Assembly (NCBI RefSeq): GCF_000526935.1
Contig: NZ_JAHA01000006.1
Coordinates: forward strand, 434,001 to 498,000
Reading direction: 5' to 3'
Length of the DNA stretch: 64,000 nt
Source of the DNA: Butyrivibrio sp. FCS014
GTDB lineage: Bacteria; Bacillota; Clostridia; Lachnospirales; Lachnospiraceae
Shown here: positions 43,228-53,349 of the stretch, in pieces
Layout of the letters: the number at the start of each line of letters is the position of its first letter
How positions within the stretch are numbered: the stretch's first letter is position 1
Translations under genes and position numbers: made by a program
The notes under the pieces: model-generated
Database searches by the model: none
What the model saw: only the letters and a program-made list of their open reading frames with translations
What the model was told of the DNA's origin: nothing

Positions 43228-45741
43228 ATGTATGATTTTCTTAGAGAACACCAATTAAACATAATGATGTCTCTGGCCAGTATCTGCGGCATCATCACTC
43301 TGTTTGTGTTCATTTCCAAATCCATTCCCAAGGAGAGGAAAAGAGCGCTTCTTCTTATTGAGATTAACGCCATGTTCCTTCTGGGAGCGGACAGGGCCGC
43401 CTATATCTACAGGGGCGACATGAGTACGCTTGGCTACTGGATGGTGAGGATAAGCAACTTTATCGTGTTCTTTACCACTTTGGCCATAGTATATTCCTTC
43501 AACATGTACCTGAGAGATCATCTCAAGAACACATTAAAGCTCGATCCACTGCCCAGAAGACTTATGGTCGGCGACATTCTCATCGCCTTTGGATTACTTA
43601 ATCTTGTGGTTTCGCAGTTTACCGGCTGGTATTACTATTTTGACGCTGCAAATCTCTATCACAGGGGACCGGGATTCTATATTTCCATGTTTATTCCTCT
43701 TCTGATACTGATCATACAGCTGACGCTGATCCTGCAGTACAGAAAGCTCATGAGACAGTTTGTGCTTTATCCGCTCCTTATCTTTACGGTACTGCCTCTT
43801 GTCGCGTCCATAGCTCAGATCTTTGCTTACGGTCTGTCCCTTACCAACATGACTATTGTTGGAACAGCCGTGGTTGTATATATTTTCGACCTAATAGACC
43901 TCAACAGGATGAGTGAGGAAAAAGAGAAAGCGGAGAGAGCCAATGATGCGAAATCCCGCTTCCTTGCAAATATCTCCCACGAGCTGAGAACTCCCATCAA
44001 TACCATCATGGGTATGGATGAGATGATACTTCGTGAGGATCCCACCGATGTTCCCAAACCCTATTTCCTTTCGGTAGTGGGCTATGCTATTGATATAAAG
44101 ACTGCCTCCGAGTCCCTTCTTTCCCTGATAAACGATCTTCTGGATATGAGTAAGATCGAGTCCGGCAAGATGCATCTGGTGGAAGAACAGTACAGCCTTG
44201 AAGATATGCTAAGATCCATTGTGACCATGATAAGAGTCAGAAGCGGGGAAAAAGACCTGACTTTTACAGTGGACGTGGATGAGGATCTGCCCAAGGGACT
44301 TTTCGGTGATGACAAGAAAATAAAACAGGTAATACTGAACCTTCTTACCAATGCCGTTAAGTACACAGAGAGCGGAGGCTTCCTGTTCAAGATAAGCGCC
44401 GAGTCTTTCAGCGGTGAATACTGTGATATCAGGATATCCGTCAAGGACTCCGGCATCGGAATCAAACCCGAGGACATGGACAGGCTCTTTTCCCGCTATG
44501 AGAGGCTGGACGAGGAAAAGAACATATCGGTTCAGGGAACGGGTCTTGGCCTTGACATTTCAAGACATTTCGTTGAGATGATGGGCGGAAAGATCTGGTG
44601 CGAGAGTGTTTACGGAGAGGGCTCAGAGTTTATTGTGACTTTGAGACAGAAAATTACGGATGATACGCCTATCGGGCAATTCAAGGAGAGACTTGAAGCC
44701 GAAAACAAGGGACCCTATGTTCCTCAGTTTGTGGCGCCCGATGCGGAAGTTCTGGTTGTTGATGATAACCCCATGAACCTGTCGGTTATAAGGAGTCTTC
44801 TGAAGGCTACGAGGGTATTTGTGACCACCGCAAGCAGCGGAGAAGAGTGCCTTGAAAAGATCAAGTACGGCAAGTTCAATGTGGTGCTGCTGGATCACAT
44901 GATGCCCGGCATGGACGGCATTGAGACCGTTGAGAGGATAAGGGAGATACATCCGGATCTTCCGGTATATGCCCTTACTGCCAATGCCACATCCGGGGAG
45001 GAATTTTATATCTCCAAGGGCTTTAACGGTTATCTGTCAAAGCCCATAGACAGTCTTACCCTTGAGAAAACCATCATGAAGCATATTCCTGAAGAGATCA
45101 TGATGCAGCCTACTTCAGAGTATACAGAGAAAGATCTTGAGGCAATTCCCGATAACCTTATGTGGATTGAGGATATACCGGAAATTTCCACAGAAGAGGG
45201 AATAAAGAACTCAGGCGGAATCAAAGCCTTTATTTACTCTCTGGATCTTTTCTATGACACCATAGACAATAATGCAGAGGCTATAAAGAATGCCTATGAC
45301 TCCGAGAATATAAGGATTTACACCGTCAAGGTCCACGCTCTTAAGAGCTCGGCCAGGATCATCGGAGACAAGGAGCTGGCCTCCATGTGCGAGGAGCTGG
45401 AGGCGGCCGGAAACAGGGAGGATAAGGCGTTCATTATCTCTCATCATGACGCTATGATGGACAGATATCTTTCCTATAAGGAAAAGCTTTCCCTTATCAA
45501 GGAGAGCACCAAAGATGAGAACGAGGATAACAAGGAGCCCATATCGGAGCAGGATCTTGCAGGAGCCTACGAGGCACTTAAGGAACTGATCCCTCAGATG
45601 GACTATGACGGAATTGAAATGGTTGTAAACCAGCTTAAGGACTATAAACTCCCGGATAAAGATGCTCAGGTGATGGCCGGACTTGAAAAGGCCATGAAGA
45701 TGTTTGACTGGGATGAGATGGAAAAGCTTATAGAAGGATGA
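43228..45741 (+). CDS. Hybrid histidine kinase: 7TM sensor-HisKA-HATPase-REC-Hpt-tail
   Basis: Seven hydrophobic segments (about 10-225) are followed by HisKA with phospho-accepting His in ISHELRTP near residue 251. The HATPase boxes are [21 protein letters not shown] and [11 protein letters not shown] receiver domain has VDDN and LLDHMMPG (phospho-Asp near 554), and an Hpt domain has HALKSSARIIG (about 702). A further ~65-residue helical tail from PISEQDLAGAYEAL to the end is shared with the kinase at 48933. The sensor is paralogous to that of the HD-GYP at 46530. A complete internal His-Asp-His relay implies a separate final response regulator, possibly the next gene. Confidence 0.92.
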   Translation: MYDFLREHQLNIMMSLASICGIITLFVFISKSIPKERKRALLLIEINAMFLLGADRAAYIYRGDMSTLGYWMVRISNFIVFFTTLAIVYSFNMYLRDHLKNTLKLDPLPRRLMVGDILIAFGLLNLVVSQFTGWYYYFDAANLYHRGPGFYISMFIPLLILIIQLTLILQYRKLMRQFVLYPLLIFTVLPLVASIAQIFAYGLSLTNMTIVGTAVVVYIFDLIDLNRMSEEKEKAERANDAKSRFLANISHELRTPINTIMGMDEMILREDPTDVPKPYFLSVVGYAIDIKTASESLLSLINDLLDMSKIESGKMHLVEEQYSLEDMLRSIVTMIRVRSGEKDLTFTVDVDEDLPKGLFGDDKKIKQVILNLLTNAVKYTESGGFLFKISAESFSGEYCDIRISVKDSGIGIKPEDMDRLFSRYERLDEEKNISVQGTGLGLDISRHFVEMMGGKIWCESVYGEGSEFIVTLRQKITDDTPIGQFKERLEAENKGPYVPQFVAPDAEVLVVDDNPMNLSVIRSLLKATRVFVTTASSGEECLEKIKYGKFNVVLLDHMMPGMDGIETVERIREIHPDLPVYALTANATSGEEFYISKGFNGYLSKPIDSLTLEKTIMKHIPEEIMMQPTSEYTEKDLEAIPDNLMWIEDIPEISTEEGIKNSGGIKAFIYSLDLFYDTIDNNAEAIKNAYDSENIRIYTVKVHALKSSARIIGDKELASMCEELEAAGNREDKAFIISHHDAMMDRYLSYKEKLSLIKESTKDENEDNKEPISEQDLAGAYEALKELIPQMDYDGIEMVVNQLKDYKLPDKDAQVMAGLEKAMKMFDWDEMEKLIEG

Positions 45742-45765
45742 TCTGTCTAAGAAGGAGACAAGTAT

Positions 45766-46524
45766 ATGGAAAACAGAAAAGTAATGATGCTGGGTGAAAA
45801 AGAAACATTCCTGGTAAGGGTTCTTGAAGGTAAGACCACGGGGGCAGGAATAGAGTGCAAGTTTTCACACTGGAACGTCAATGATATCAATGCCAACTGG
45901 GCAGACACCGGACTTGTGGTGCTTTACATGGATGAGGGAGACAGGCCTTCGGATGATGCTGTTCATTTCCTGAAAGAACATCTTTCTGACAGCGGGATGA
46001 TGATGCTCGCTATAGGAGAAAAAAATGATGTTCAGTATATCCAGGAGCGTGTCCCTGCAAATCTGATCTACAGGACTTTTGTCCGACCGGTAAATAACGA
46101 GGAATATGTTAAGACCCTGAACGAGATCTTTTCAAAGATCCGTGCCGGAGAGTTCAAGAAGAGCATCCTTATCGTGGATGACGATCCCAACTATCTGGGC
46201 CTTGTAAGGGAGTGGCTTAAGGACAAATACAAAGTCTCAATGGCTAATTCAGGGCTTCAGGCCATAAAGTTCCTTGGAAAGAACAAGGTAGACCTTATCC
46301 TTCTTGACTATGAGATGCCGGTTACAACGGGTCCTCAGGTTCTTGAGATGCTTCGAAGCGAAGAGGAGACCAGGAACATCCCTGTAATGTTCCTTACCGG
46401 CAAAGGAGATAAAGAGAGTGTTATGGAAGTAGTGTCCTTAAAGCCTGAAGGGTACTTCCTTAAAAGCATCGAGATGAAAGAACTATTGGAGAAGCTGGAG
46501 GACTTTTTCACACTCCACAGGTAA
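45766..46524 (+). CDS. Response regulator: degenerate plus intact receiver domain
   Basis: The C-terminal half (about 130-252) is a full receiver, with the acidic pocket in LIVDDDP, phospho-Asp in LLDYEMPV, Thr in FLTGKGD and Lys in YFLKSIE. The N-terminal half (about 1-120) has the same fold rhythm but no acidic pocket or phospho-Asp, so it is a pseudo-receiver. There is no DNA-binding or enzymatic output domain. It sits between a hybrid kinase and an HD-GYP gene, so it is a likely relay partner that may work by protein contact. AGAAGGAG precedes the ATG. Confidence 0.85.
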   Translation: MENRKVMMLGEKETFLVRVLEGKTTGAGIECKFSHWNVNDINANWADTGLVVLYMDEGDRPSDDAVHFLKEHLSDSGMMMLAIGEKNDVQYIQERVPANLIYRTFVRPVNNEEYVKTLNEIFSKIRAGEFKKSILIVDDDPNYLGLVREWLKDKYKVSMANSGLQAIKFLGKNKVDLILLDYEMPVTTGPQVLEMLRSEEETRNIPVMFLTGKGDKESVMEVVSLKPEGYFLKSIEMKELLEKLEDFFTLHR

Positions 46525-46529
46525 AACAT

Positions 46530-48926
46530 ATGATGGAATTCTTGCTTGCGCACCAACTGAATATCATTTCGTTTTTGACCGGAATAGGTGTTATCATCAC
46601 CCTTTTTGCCATTATAGCCAGTTCACTTTCGAGAAACAGGCGAATTGCCCTTGTCATGCTGGAGATAAGCGCGATAATTCTTCTTAACTTTGACCGCCTT
46701 GCCTACATGTATGACGGAGATCCGAGCATTAAGGGATATTACATGGTTCGCATCAGCAATTTCCTGGTCTTCTTTATGACGCTGGTGGTTATCTTTTCCT
46801 TTAACCTGTATATCGAGGATGTTCTTGTTATCGACTGCGGTATTAAGAAGGTACCAAAGCGGATAAAGGCTGCAGGTATCATTCTGACTGTAGGCATGGT
46901 GCTGGTTGTTATCTCGCAGTTCACGGGTCTTTATTATACCTTCGATGAATCCAATAAGTACCACAGAGCTCCTCTGTTCATGATCTGTTACATCCTGCCG
47001 ATTATTGCGCCTATAATAGAGTTTACGGTGGCTTATCAGTACAGAAGACTGATGAGCAGGCATATCTACATATCACTGATAGTGTTTATCGTAGGACCTT
47101 TGATCTCGTCATTCATACAGATATTCTTCTACGGTTTCTCTTTTACAGATATGGCCTTTATTATCGCGGCAGCGGTTCTGTTTATCTTTGCCCTGGTGGA
47201 CATCAACGAGAAGGTCAGACATGCCAACACTATTGAGATCAATTATCTGAAGCAGGAGAGCGAGAATGCCCAGAGGCTTTTTGGCCAGATGGCTGCTGCT
47301 TTCATCGGAGCCATTGAGGAGAAGGAGCCCTTCAGTATAGGGCATTCGCAGAGAGTTGCATCTTATTCCGCGGAGATTGCCAGAAGAAGCGGCAAGAGCG
47401 AAGAGGAGTGCAAGGAAGTCTATTACTCCGCGCTGATGCATGACGTGGGCAAGATTGGTATTCCCATAGCAATACTGCAGAAATCCGAGAAGCTCACAGA
47501 GGAAGAGGAACAGGTCATGAGGGAACATGTTTCCATCGGACAGCGTATCCTCTCCAGCGTAAGCGAATATCCTTATCTTAGTATCGGAGCTCATTACCAT
47601 CACGAGAGGTACGACGGAAGCGGATATCCCGAGGGACTTTCGGGAAAAGACATACCGGAGATAGGAAGGATCATCTGCGTGGCGGATCATTACGACAGGA
47701 TGACCACCAGAAAGCGCTACAGAGGGCCTCTGCCTCAGGCTGTAGTAAGGGATGAGGTTATAAGGCGCGCCGGTTCACAGTTTGATCCGGATTTTGCAGG
47801 CATCATGGTCAAAATGATCGATGCTGACAGCGAGTACAAGATGCAGGAGAAGGGTGAGCAGCTTCCTCCCAAGGAAAAGCTTACCTGCGATGAATACAGA
47901 AGTGATATCCTTGAGGGTATCGTTATTACTCCCGGGGTCAAATCCATTAAGTTTATGTGCAGGAGGGAAGTAACCTCCGAGGATCAGTTTGGCGCACCTT
48001 CCGTGATAGTATTTGATGCCTATGACGGGCTTGTTCATGACGACGAACTGACCATCAAGGCTTTCTCCTATCTCGAATACGGCGAGATATGGTTTGACGG
48101 CCATATCATCTCCACAGGGGCCAGGAATATGGTGATAAAGCCTGTGGGAGATCCTGATGCGAAAAAAGAAACGAGGGGCAGGAACAGGACAAGACAGTAT
48201 GAGGTGCAGGCAGGAAGATTTGAGGATCATGTCAAGATCCGCATGATCTCACCTGAAGAGACAAACGAAGTCACCATAGCTCTTCCCAACAGTTCCAAAT
48301 ATGCCTTCATAGGACTTACGGGCGAGCATTGTCTTATCACCGACATTCAGGTGGAAGAGACAGGAAAAATACTGTATGAAGGCGATATAGAAAGGATAGC
48401 TGAGAGGGTTGATTACACCAACAGGATGGAGAGTGACATCCCCAATATCCAGATAAACGGCCCGAAAGCAGATGCCACCAATGGAATTGTGGTGGAAGAC
48501 GGGTTGGAACTCTTGTTTCATTCCATGAGCCTGCCTACAGCATCACTCCTGTGGCAGTGCGCCTATGTAATGCTGTTTTCCTCGGATGATAATACCATCT
48601 TCGGAGAGAACTACCATGAGTATGCCCATCTTAAGATGAACGGTGAAAATGAATGGCAGGGAAATTACTCCGAGAACAGCTCTCAGGTAATGAAGGACGA
48701 CAAATTCGAAAGCTGGGAGAAGTGGGAGGAACGCAACAAAAAAGGTGTTGAATGCCATGTCTCTTTTGCAAGAAGAGGAAATAAGATCATCACCACCACA
48801 AAGTGCGCGGGCCTTATCATGAGGAATACTACAACACTATTAGAAAAAACAAAGGAAGTTTACTGCTCACTTTCAGGAGACCAGTGTGCTCTCACCGATA
48901 TCAGAGTAAAGAAACCAAGGTTTTAA
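46530..48926 (+). CDS. Seven-helix HD-GYP phosphodiesterase with unknown C-terminal domains
   Basis: The N-terminal ~230 residues match the sensor of the kinase at 43228 closely: EFLLAHQLNIISFLTGIGV versus DFLREHQLNIMMSLASICG, both with MVRISNF and VISQFTG/VVSQFTG. HD-GYP follows with SIGHSQRVASYSAEI, MHDVGKIGIP and HHERYDGSGYPEG (about 265-420). The last ~330 residues (470-798) are beta-rich and unlike any output domain I recognise. They appear to hold two or three sandwich-like units, the last around VEDGLELLFHSMSLP. ATG 46530 or 46533 is the start. Confidence 0.85.
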   Translation: MMEFLLAHQLNIISFLTGIGVIITLFAIIASSLSRNRRIALVMLEISAIILLNFDRLAYMYDGDPSIKGYYMVRISNFLVFFMTLVVIFSFNLYIEDVLVIDCGIKKVPKRIKAAGIILTVGMVLVVISQFTGLYYTFDESNKYHRAPLFMICYILPIIAPIIEFTVAYQYRRLMSRHIYISLIVFIVGPLISSFIQIFFYGFSFTDMAFIIAAAVLFIFALVDINEKVRHANTIEINYLKQESENAQRLFGQMAAAFIGAIEEKEPFSIGHSQRVASYSAEIARRSGKSEEECKEVYYSALMHDVGKIGIPIAILQKSEKLTEEEEQVMREHVSIGQRILSSVSEYPYLSIGAHYHHERYDGSGYPEGLSGKDIPEIGRIICVADHYDRMTTRKRYRGPLPQAVVRDEVIRRAGSQFDPDFAGIMVKMIDADSEYKMQEKGEQLPPKEKLTCDEYRSDILEGIVITPGVKSIKFMCRREVTSEDQFGAPSVIVFDAYDGLVHDDELTIKAFSYLEYGEIWFDGHIISTGARNMVIKPVGDPDAKKETRGRNRTRQYEVQAGRFEDHVKIRMISPEETNEVTIALPNSSKYAFIGLTGEHCLITDIQVEETGKILYEGDIERIAERVDYTNRMESDIPNIQINGPKADATNGIVVEDGLELLFHSMSLPTASLLWQCAYVMLFSSDDNTIFGENYHEYAHLKMNGENEWQGNYSENSSQVMKDDKFESWEKWEERNKKGVECHVSFARRGNKIITTTKCAGLIMRNTTTLLEKTKEVYCSLSGDQCALTDIRVKKPRF

Positions 48927-48932
48927 CAGGTT

Positions 48933-51900
48933 ATGATAATCAGAAATGCACTTGAAAAAACAGTGCGGCTTGCACTTATATTATGTCTGGGGATAGGTGC
49001 CCTTACAGGGCCTTCTTTGGCTGCAGCGGCAGCAGAGAGCGGTCCTGATACGGATTTATCCGACAGCCTTGCCAGCAACAGCGGCAAATACACCACCGTT
49101 GTCTATGACAACAAGAACGGTCTGCCCACATCCGAAGCCAACGCCATTGCGGAAACCGATGACGGCTTTATATGGATCGGCTCCTACAGCGGCCTTATCA
49201 GATTCGACGGCTACAACTTTGTCAGGATCAATTCGGCCTCGGGAATTGCCAGCGTTGTAAGCCTCTTTGTTGATTCAAAGCAAAGGCTCTGGATAGGGAC
49301 CAATGACAGCGGCCTCGCCCTTATGACAAAGGGCGACCTTAAGATGTTCGGCAAACATGACGGGCTTCCCGCACTGTCCGTTCGCTCCATTGTTGAGGGA
49401 GACGACGGAAAGATCTATATTGCCACCACCGGCGGCCTGTGCATAATGGACACTGACATGAATATCACGGTTCCGGATATACCACAGATCAAGGATGAGT
49501 ACATCCACAGATTGGCCAAGGGCCCGGAAGGGCTTATCTACGGCCTTACCAAGGATGGAACCGTCTTTACCGTAAAGGGGATGGAGCTTTTTGAAATTTA
49601 TCCTGCAAATAGCCTTGGCTTTAGCGAAATCGCCCATGCAATCCTTCCGGATCCCGCAAATCCCGGCTATGCCTACCTTGGAACCCAGGGCTCCGAGGTA
49701 TACTACGGCAGATTCGAAAAGTCTTTTACCTCAGAAAAATCTTATAACTTAAAGCGCCTTGAGTATATCAATGCACTCAGGATGGAGCAGGGCAGGCTCT
49801 GGGTCTGCGCCGACAACGGCATCGGGTCCGTTTCCGATGATTCCATCCATTACTACGACAACCTTGAATTCAGAAATTCCCTCGAGGATATGATGACCGA
49901 TTACCAGGGGAATCTCTGGTTTATCTCCTCCAAGCAGGGTGTCATGAAGGTCGCCTTCAACCAGTTCACGGATCTTACAAGGCAGTACAACCTTGAACCC
50001 ACCATCGTTACATCCACTTGTCTTTACGACAACAAGCTCTTTATCGGCAACAAGAACGGCGGTCTTATTGTTCTGGGAAAAGATTCAGCGGCTTCCAGGA
50101 TAGCAATTACAGAGGCGGTCACTGCATCAGGTAAACCCATCATAGCAAAGAATCTTCTGGAGATGCTAAAGGGCGTCACTGTAAGATCCATAATAAAGGA
50201 CAAGAAGAACAACCTCTGGATGTCTACCTACAGCAAGTATGGTCTCATATGCTTTACCGGAAGCAAGGTCATCTGCTATACGGAAGATGACGGCCTTCCT
50301 TCCAACAGGGTAAGGATCGTTTACGAGCGCTCCAACGGAGACATTATTGTCGGAAGTATAGGCGGAGTTGTCATCTTAAGAGGTGGAAAGATTGTAGACA
50401 GATACGACGAAGAAGACGGCATCATCAATACCGAAATCCTGTCCGTAACTGAAACGCAGGACGGCAAGATCCTGGTTGGCTCAGACGGAGACGGCATCTA
50501 TGTTATTAGCGATACCGGAATATCCCACATCGGTACAGACGACGGTCTGGCGTCGGATATTGTCATGAGGATCAAGCAGGATCCCAAGAGACCCGATATC
50601 AACTGGATAGTATTAAGTAACTCCATCGGCTATCTGGATAAGGACTTAAAACCTACGATTCTGAGGAACTTCCCCTATTCCAACAACTTCGATATTTTTT
50701 TTGACAGATTCGGACAGGCCTGGATCCTTAGCAGCAACGGAATATATGTGGTTCCCGACAAGCAGCTTCTTAGCAATGCAGACAGCTACGACTACGATTT
50801 CTATGATTCCACAAACGGCCTTCCCTGCATCGCAACAGCAAACTCCTACAGCGAAATCAACGGGAACGGTGATCTGTATATTGCGGGAAGTACCGGTGTT
50901 GCCAAGGTCAATATCAATCAGCCCTTTGAAGATGTGAGCTCCCTCAAGGTCGATGTTCCCTATATCGAAGCGGACGGAAACTTTGTCTATGCGGATGGAG
51001 ATGGTGTGTATAAAATCCCCAGCGATGCCAAGAAGGTGGATATCACGGGATATGTTTTCACATATTCTTTGATGAATCCGTACATAACCTATTATCTTGA
51101 GGGCTTTGATACCACTAAGTACACAGCCAAGAGGACAGAGTTTAACACCATAAGCTATACGAACCTTCCCGGCGGCAAATACAGATTTGTAATGGACATC
51201 CAGGATGCCCGGGGTACATCCATGAAGGAGTTTGCCATAAACATCAACAAGGAAAAGGCCTTCTATGAGTATGCGGCCTTCAGGGTGATGTTCATTTTGG
51301 TTGCCATGGGTCTTATGGCGCTTTTAGTATGGCGGCTTATGCATATCACCATCATAAGCAGGCAGTACGAGCAGATAAGAGCAGCAAAGGAGGATGCGGA
51401 GAGAGCCAACACAGCTAAGTCCAGATTCCTTGCAAATATGTCCCATGAGATTAGGACACCTATCAATACCATCATGGGCATGAATGAGATGATAGCAAGA
51501 GAAGCAGACACCTCAGATCCCGAGGAATATGTCCAAAACGTAAAGGGCTATTCCAGAAACATCAAGATTGCATCGGAATCTCTTTTGAGCCTTATCAATG
51601 AACTTCTGGATCTGTCTAAAATAGAATCCGGAAAGATGGAGCTGGTGGAGCAGGAGTACAGCGTTGAGGATCTGCTTAAGTCTCTCACCATGATGATAAG
51701 GGTAAGAAGCAACCAGAAGGACCTTACCTTTTCTACCGAGATTGATGAGACCCTTCCGAAGACTCTTTACGGAGACTGCAACAAGCTCAGGGAGATACTT
51801 TTAAACCTTCTGACCAATGCCGTGAAATATACCGACAAGGGCGGCTTTACTCTTATTGTAAAAAATATGCTGACGGCGGGGGATGCTTCAAGGATATACT

Positions 51901-53213
51901 TTGCAGTTAAGGACACCGGCATCGGCATCAAGCCCGAGGATATGGACAAGCTCTTTACCGCCTTCAAGAGACTTGAGGAGGTTAAGAACAGCGGCATTCA
52001 GGGCACGGGACTTGGCCTTGATATCTCAAGGCAGTACGTGGAGCTTATGGGCGGAAACCTTGAGTGCAGCAGTACCTACGGCGAAGGCTCCACATTCTTT
52101 TTCACAATTACCCAGAAGGTGGTAAATAAGGAGCCTATCGGTACCTTTACCGAGGAGGTTGAAGGTCCGGCCCTTAGCAAGTACGTTCCGCCGTTTATTG
52201 CTCCTGATGCAAAAGTGCTGGTTGTTGACGACAACGAGATGAACCTTCAGGTCATCAAGGGACTTCTTAAGCACTTGAAGCTGAAGCTCACCCTTGTGAC
52301 CAGCGGAAAAGAGTGCCTTAAAAAACTGGATGAAGAGTCCTATCATATCGTTCTTCTTGACCATATGATGCCTGAGATGGACGGTGTGGAGACCCTTTCA
52401 CATATCAGGGAGAAGTTCCCGGACCTTATCGTCATAGCCCTTACCGCTAATGTTATGAACGGCGGCGTGGATTTCTATGTAAAGGCAGGATTTACGGATT
52501 ACCTCTCCAAGCCTGTTGATGCAAGTCAGCTTGAGGCAGCACTTCGGTATTACCTGCCGGAGGATATCGTTCAGGATGTGGACGAAGAACAGGCGGCAAA
52601 AGAGGCAGCGGCCAAGGAAGAGGAGATAGCTCTTCCCGAGAGTGAGAGATGGCTCTATGACGTTGAGGGCCTGAATGTGTCGGAGGGCCTTAAGTACACG
52701 GGAATGCCTGCCCAGTTCATTAAATTTGTGAATGCCTTCTATGACACCATGGACGAGAAGTCGGAGGAAATTGAGAAGGCCTTTGAGGATAAGGATTACA
52801 AGCTCTACACCATCAAGGTACATGCCCTAAAGAGTACCGCGAGGATCATGGGAGCAATGCAGCTTTCAAAGCTGGCGGAGGAGCTTGAGGCAGCAGGCAA
52901 CAACGGCGATATTGCAAAGATCGAGAGCTCTACGGGAACACTTCTTTCCATGTACAGAGCCTACAAGGACAAGCTCTCAAGGATCAAGGAGGAGCCTGAG
53001 GATGATGACAGGATCCCCATCTCGGAAGCAGATCTTGCCAATGCCTATGATGCCATCAAGGAATTCGTTCCCCAGATGGACTACGACGCTGTGGAGATGG
53101 TGCTGGGCGAACTGAAGGAATACAGGCTTCCGCCGGAGGATGAAAAGAAAATCAAAGAGATTGGAAGACTTCTTAAGAACATCGACTGGGACGGAATAGA
53201 AGAACTGCTATAA
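48933..53213 (+). CDS. Hybrid histidine kinase with extracellular two-component propeller sensor
   Basis: 1426 residues. A signal peptide (about 1-32) precedes ~700 residues of reg_prop repeats ([26 protein letters not shown] and others) forming beta-propellers. Then come a Y_Y_Y domain ([22 protein letters not shown]), one transmembrane helix (about 783-803), HisKA (MSHEIRTP, His near 838) and HATPase ([21 protein letters not shown]). A receiver ([16 protein letters not shown]), Hpt ([11 protein letters not shown]) and a ~65-residue tail follow. The sensor layout is that of Bacteroides-type hybrid glycan sensors, but the DNA-binding AraC domain is replaced by Hpt. A terminator follows. Confidence 0.93.
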   Translation: MIIRNALEKTVRLALILCLGIGALTGPSLAAAAAESGPDTDLSDSLASNSGKYTTVVYDNKNGLPTSEANAIAETDDGFIWIGSYSGLIRFDGYNFVRINSASGIASVVSLFVDSKQRLWIGTNDSGLALMTKGDLKMFGKHDGLPALSVRSIVEGDDGKIYIATTGGLCIMDTDMNITVPDIPQIKDEYIHRLAKGPEGLIYGLTKDGTVFTVKGMELFEIYPANSLGFSEIAHAILPDPANPGYAYLGTQGSEVYYGRFEKSFTSEKSYNLKRLEYINALRMEQGRLWVCADNGIGSVSDDSIHYYDNLEFRNSLEDMMTDYQGNLWFISSKQGVMKVAFNQFTDLTRQYNLEPTIVTSTCLYDNKLFIGNKNGGLIVLGKDSAASRIAITEAVTASGKPIIAKNLLEMLKGVTVRSIIKDKKNNLWMSTYSKYGLICFTGSKVICYTEDDGLPSNRVRIVYERSNGDIIVGSIGGVVILRGGKIVDRYDEEDGIINTEILSVTETQDGKILVGSDGDGIYVISDTGISHIGTDDGLASDIVMRIKQDPKRPDINWIVLSNSIGYLDKDLKPTILRNFPYSNNFDIFFDRFGQAWILSSNGIYVVPDKQLLSNADSYDYDFYDSTNGLPCIATANSYSEINGNGDLYIAGSTGVAKVNINQPFEDVSSLKVDVPYIEADGNFVYADGDGVYKIPSDAKKVDITGYVFTYSLMNPYITYYLEGFDTTKYTAKRTEFNTISYTNLPGGKYRFVMDIQDARGTSMKEFAININKEKAFYEYAAFRVMFILVAMGLMALLVWRLMHITIISRQYEQIRAAKEDAERANTAKSRFLANMSHEIRTPINTIMGMNEMIAREADTSDPEEYVQNVKGYSRNIKIASESLLSLINELLDLSKIESGKMELVEQEYSVEDLLKSLTMMIRVRSNQKDLTFSTEIDETLPKTLYGDCNKLREILLNLLTNAVKYTDKGGFTLIVKNMLTAGDASRIYFAVKDTGIGIKPEDMDKLFTAFKRLEEVKNSGIQGTGLGLDISRQYVELMGGNLECSSTYGEGSTFFFTITQKVVNKEPIGTFTEEVEGPALSKYVPPFIAPDAKVLVVDDNEMNLQVIKGLLKHLKLKLTLVTSGKECLKKLDEESYHIVLLDHMMPEMDGVETLSHIREKFPDLIVIALTANVMNGGVDFYVKAGFTDYLSKPVDASQLEAALRYYLPEDIVQDVDEEQAAKEAAAKEEEIALPESERWLYDVEGLNVSEGLKYTGMPAQFIKFVNAFYDTMDEKSEEIEKAFEDKDYKLYTIKVHALKSTARIMGAMQLSKLAEELEAAGNNGDIAKIESSTGTLLSMYRAYKDKLSRIKEEPEDDDRIPISEADLANAYDAIKEFVPQMDYDAVEMVLGELKEYRLPPEDEKKIKEIGRLLKNIDWDGIEELL

Positions 53214-53231
53214 ATATTTAGATAATACTGT

Positions 53232-53283
53232 AAGGACCGCTTTCGCGAAGATGGTGATGATCAGCGCGTTGGCGGTCCTTTTT
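53232..53283 (+). terminator. Intrinsic terminator of the signalling cassette
   Basis: AAGGACCGC and GCGGTCCTT form the stem around a loop of about 30 bases, ending in TTTTT. Confidence 0.7.
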
Positions 53284-53349
53284 ACGTGCAAAGCATCAGC
53301 TTTTGTGATATCATTCTCACTTAAGAATGGATTTTTGTGAGGTTTGATT

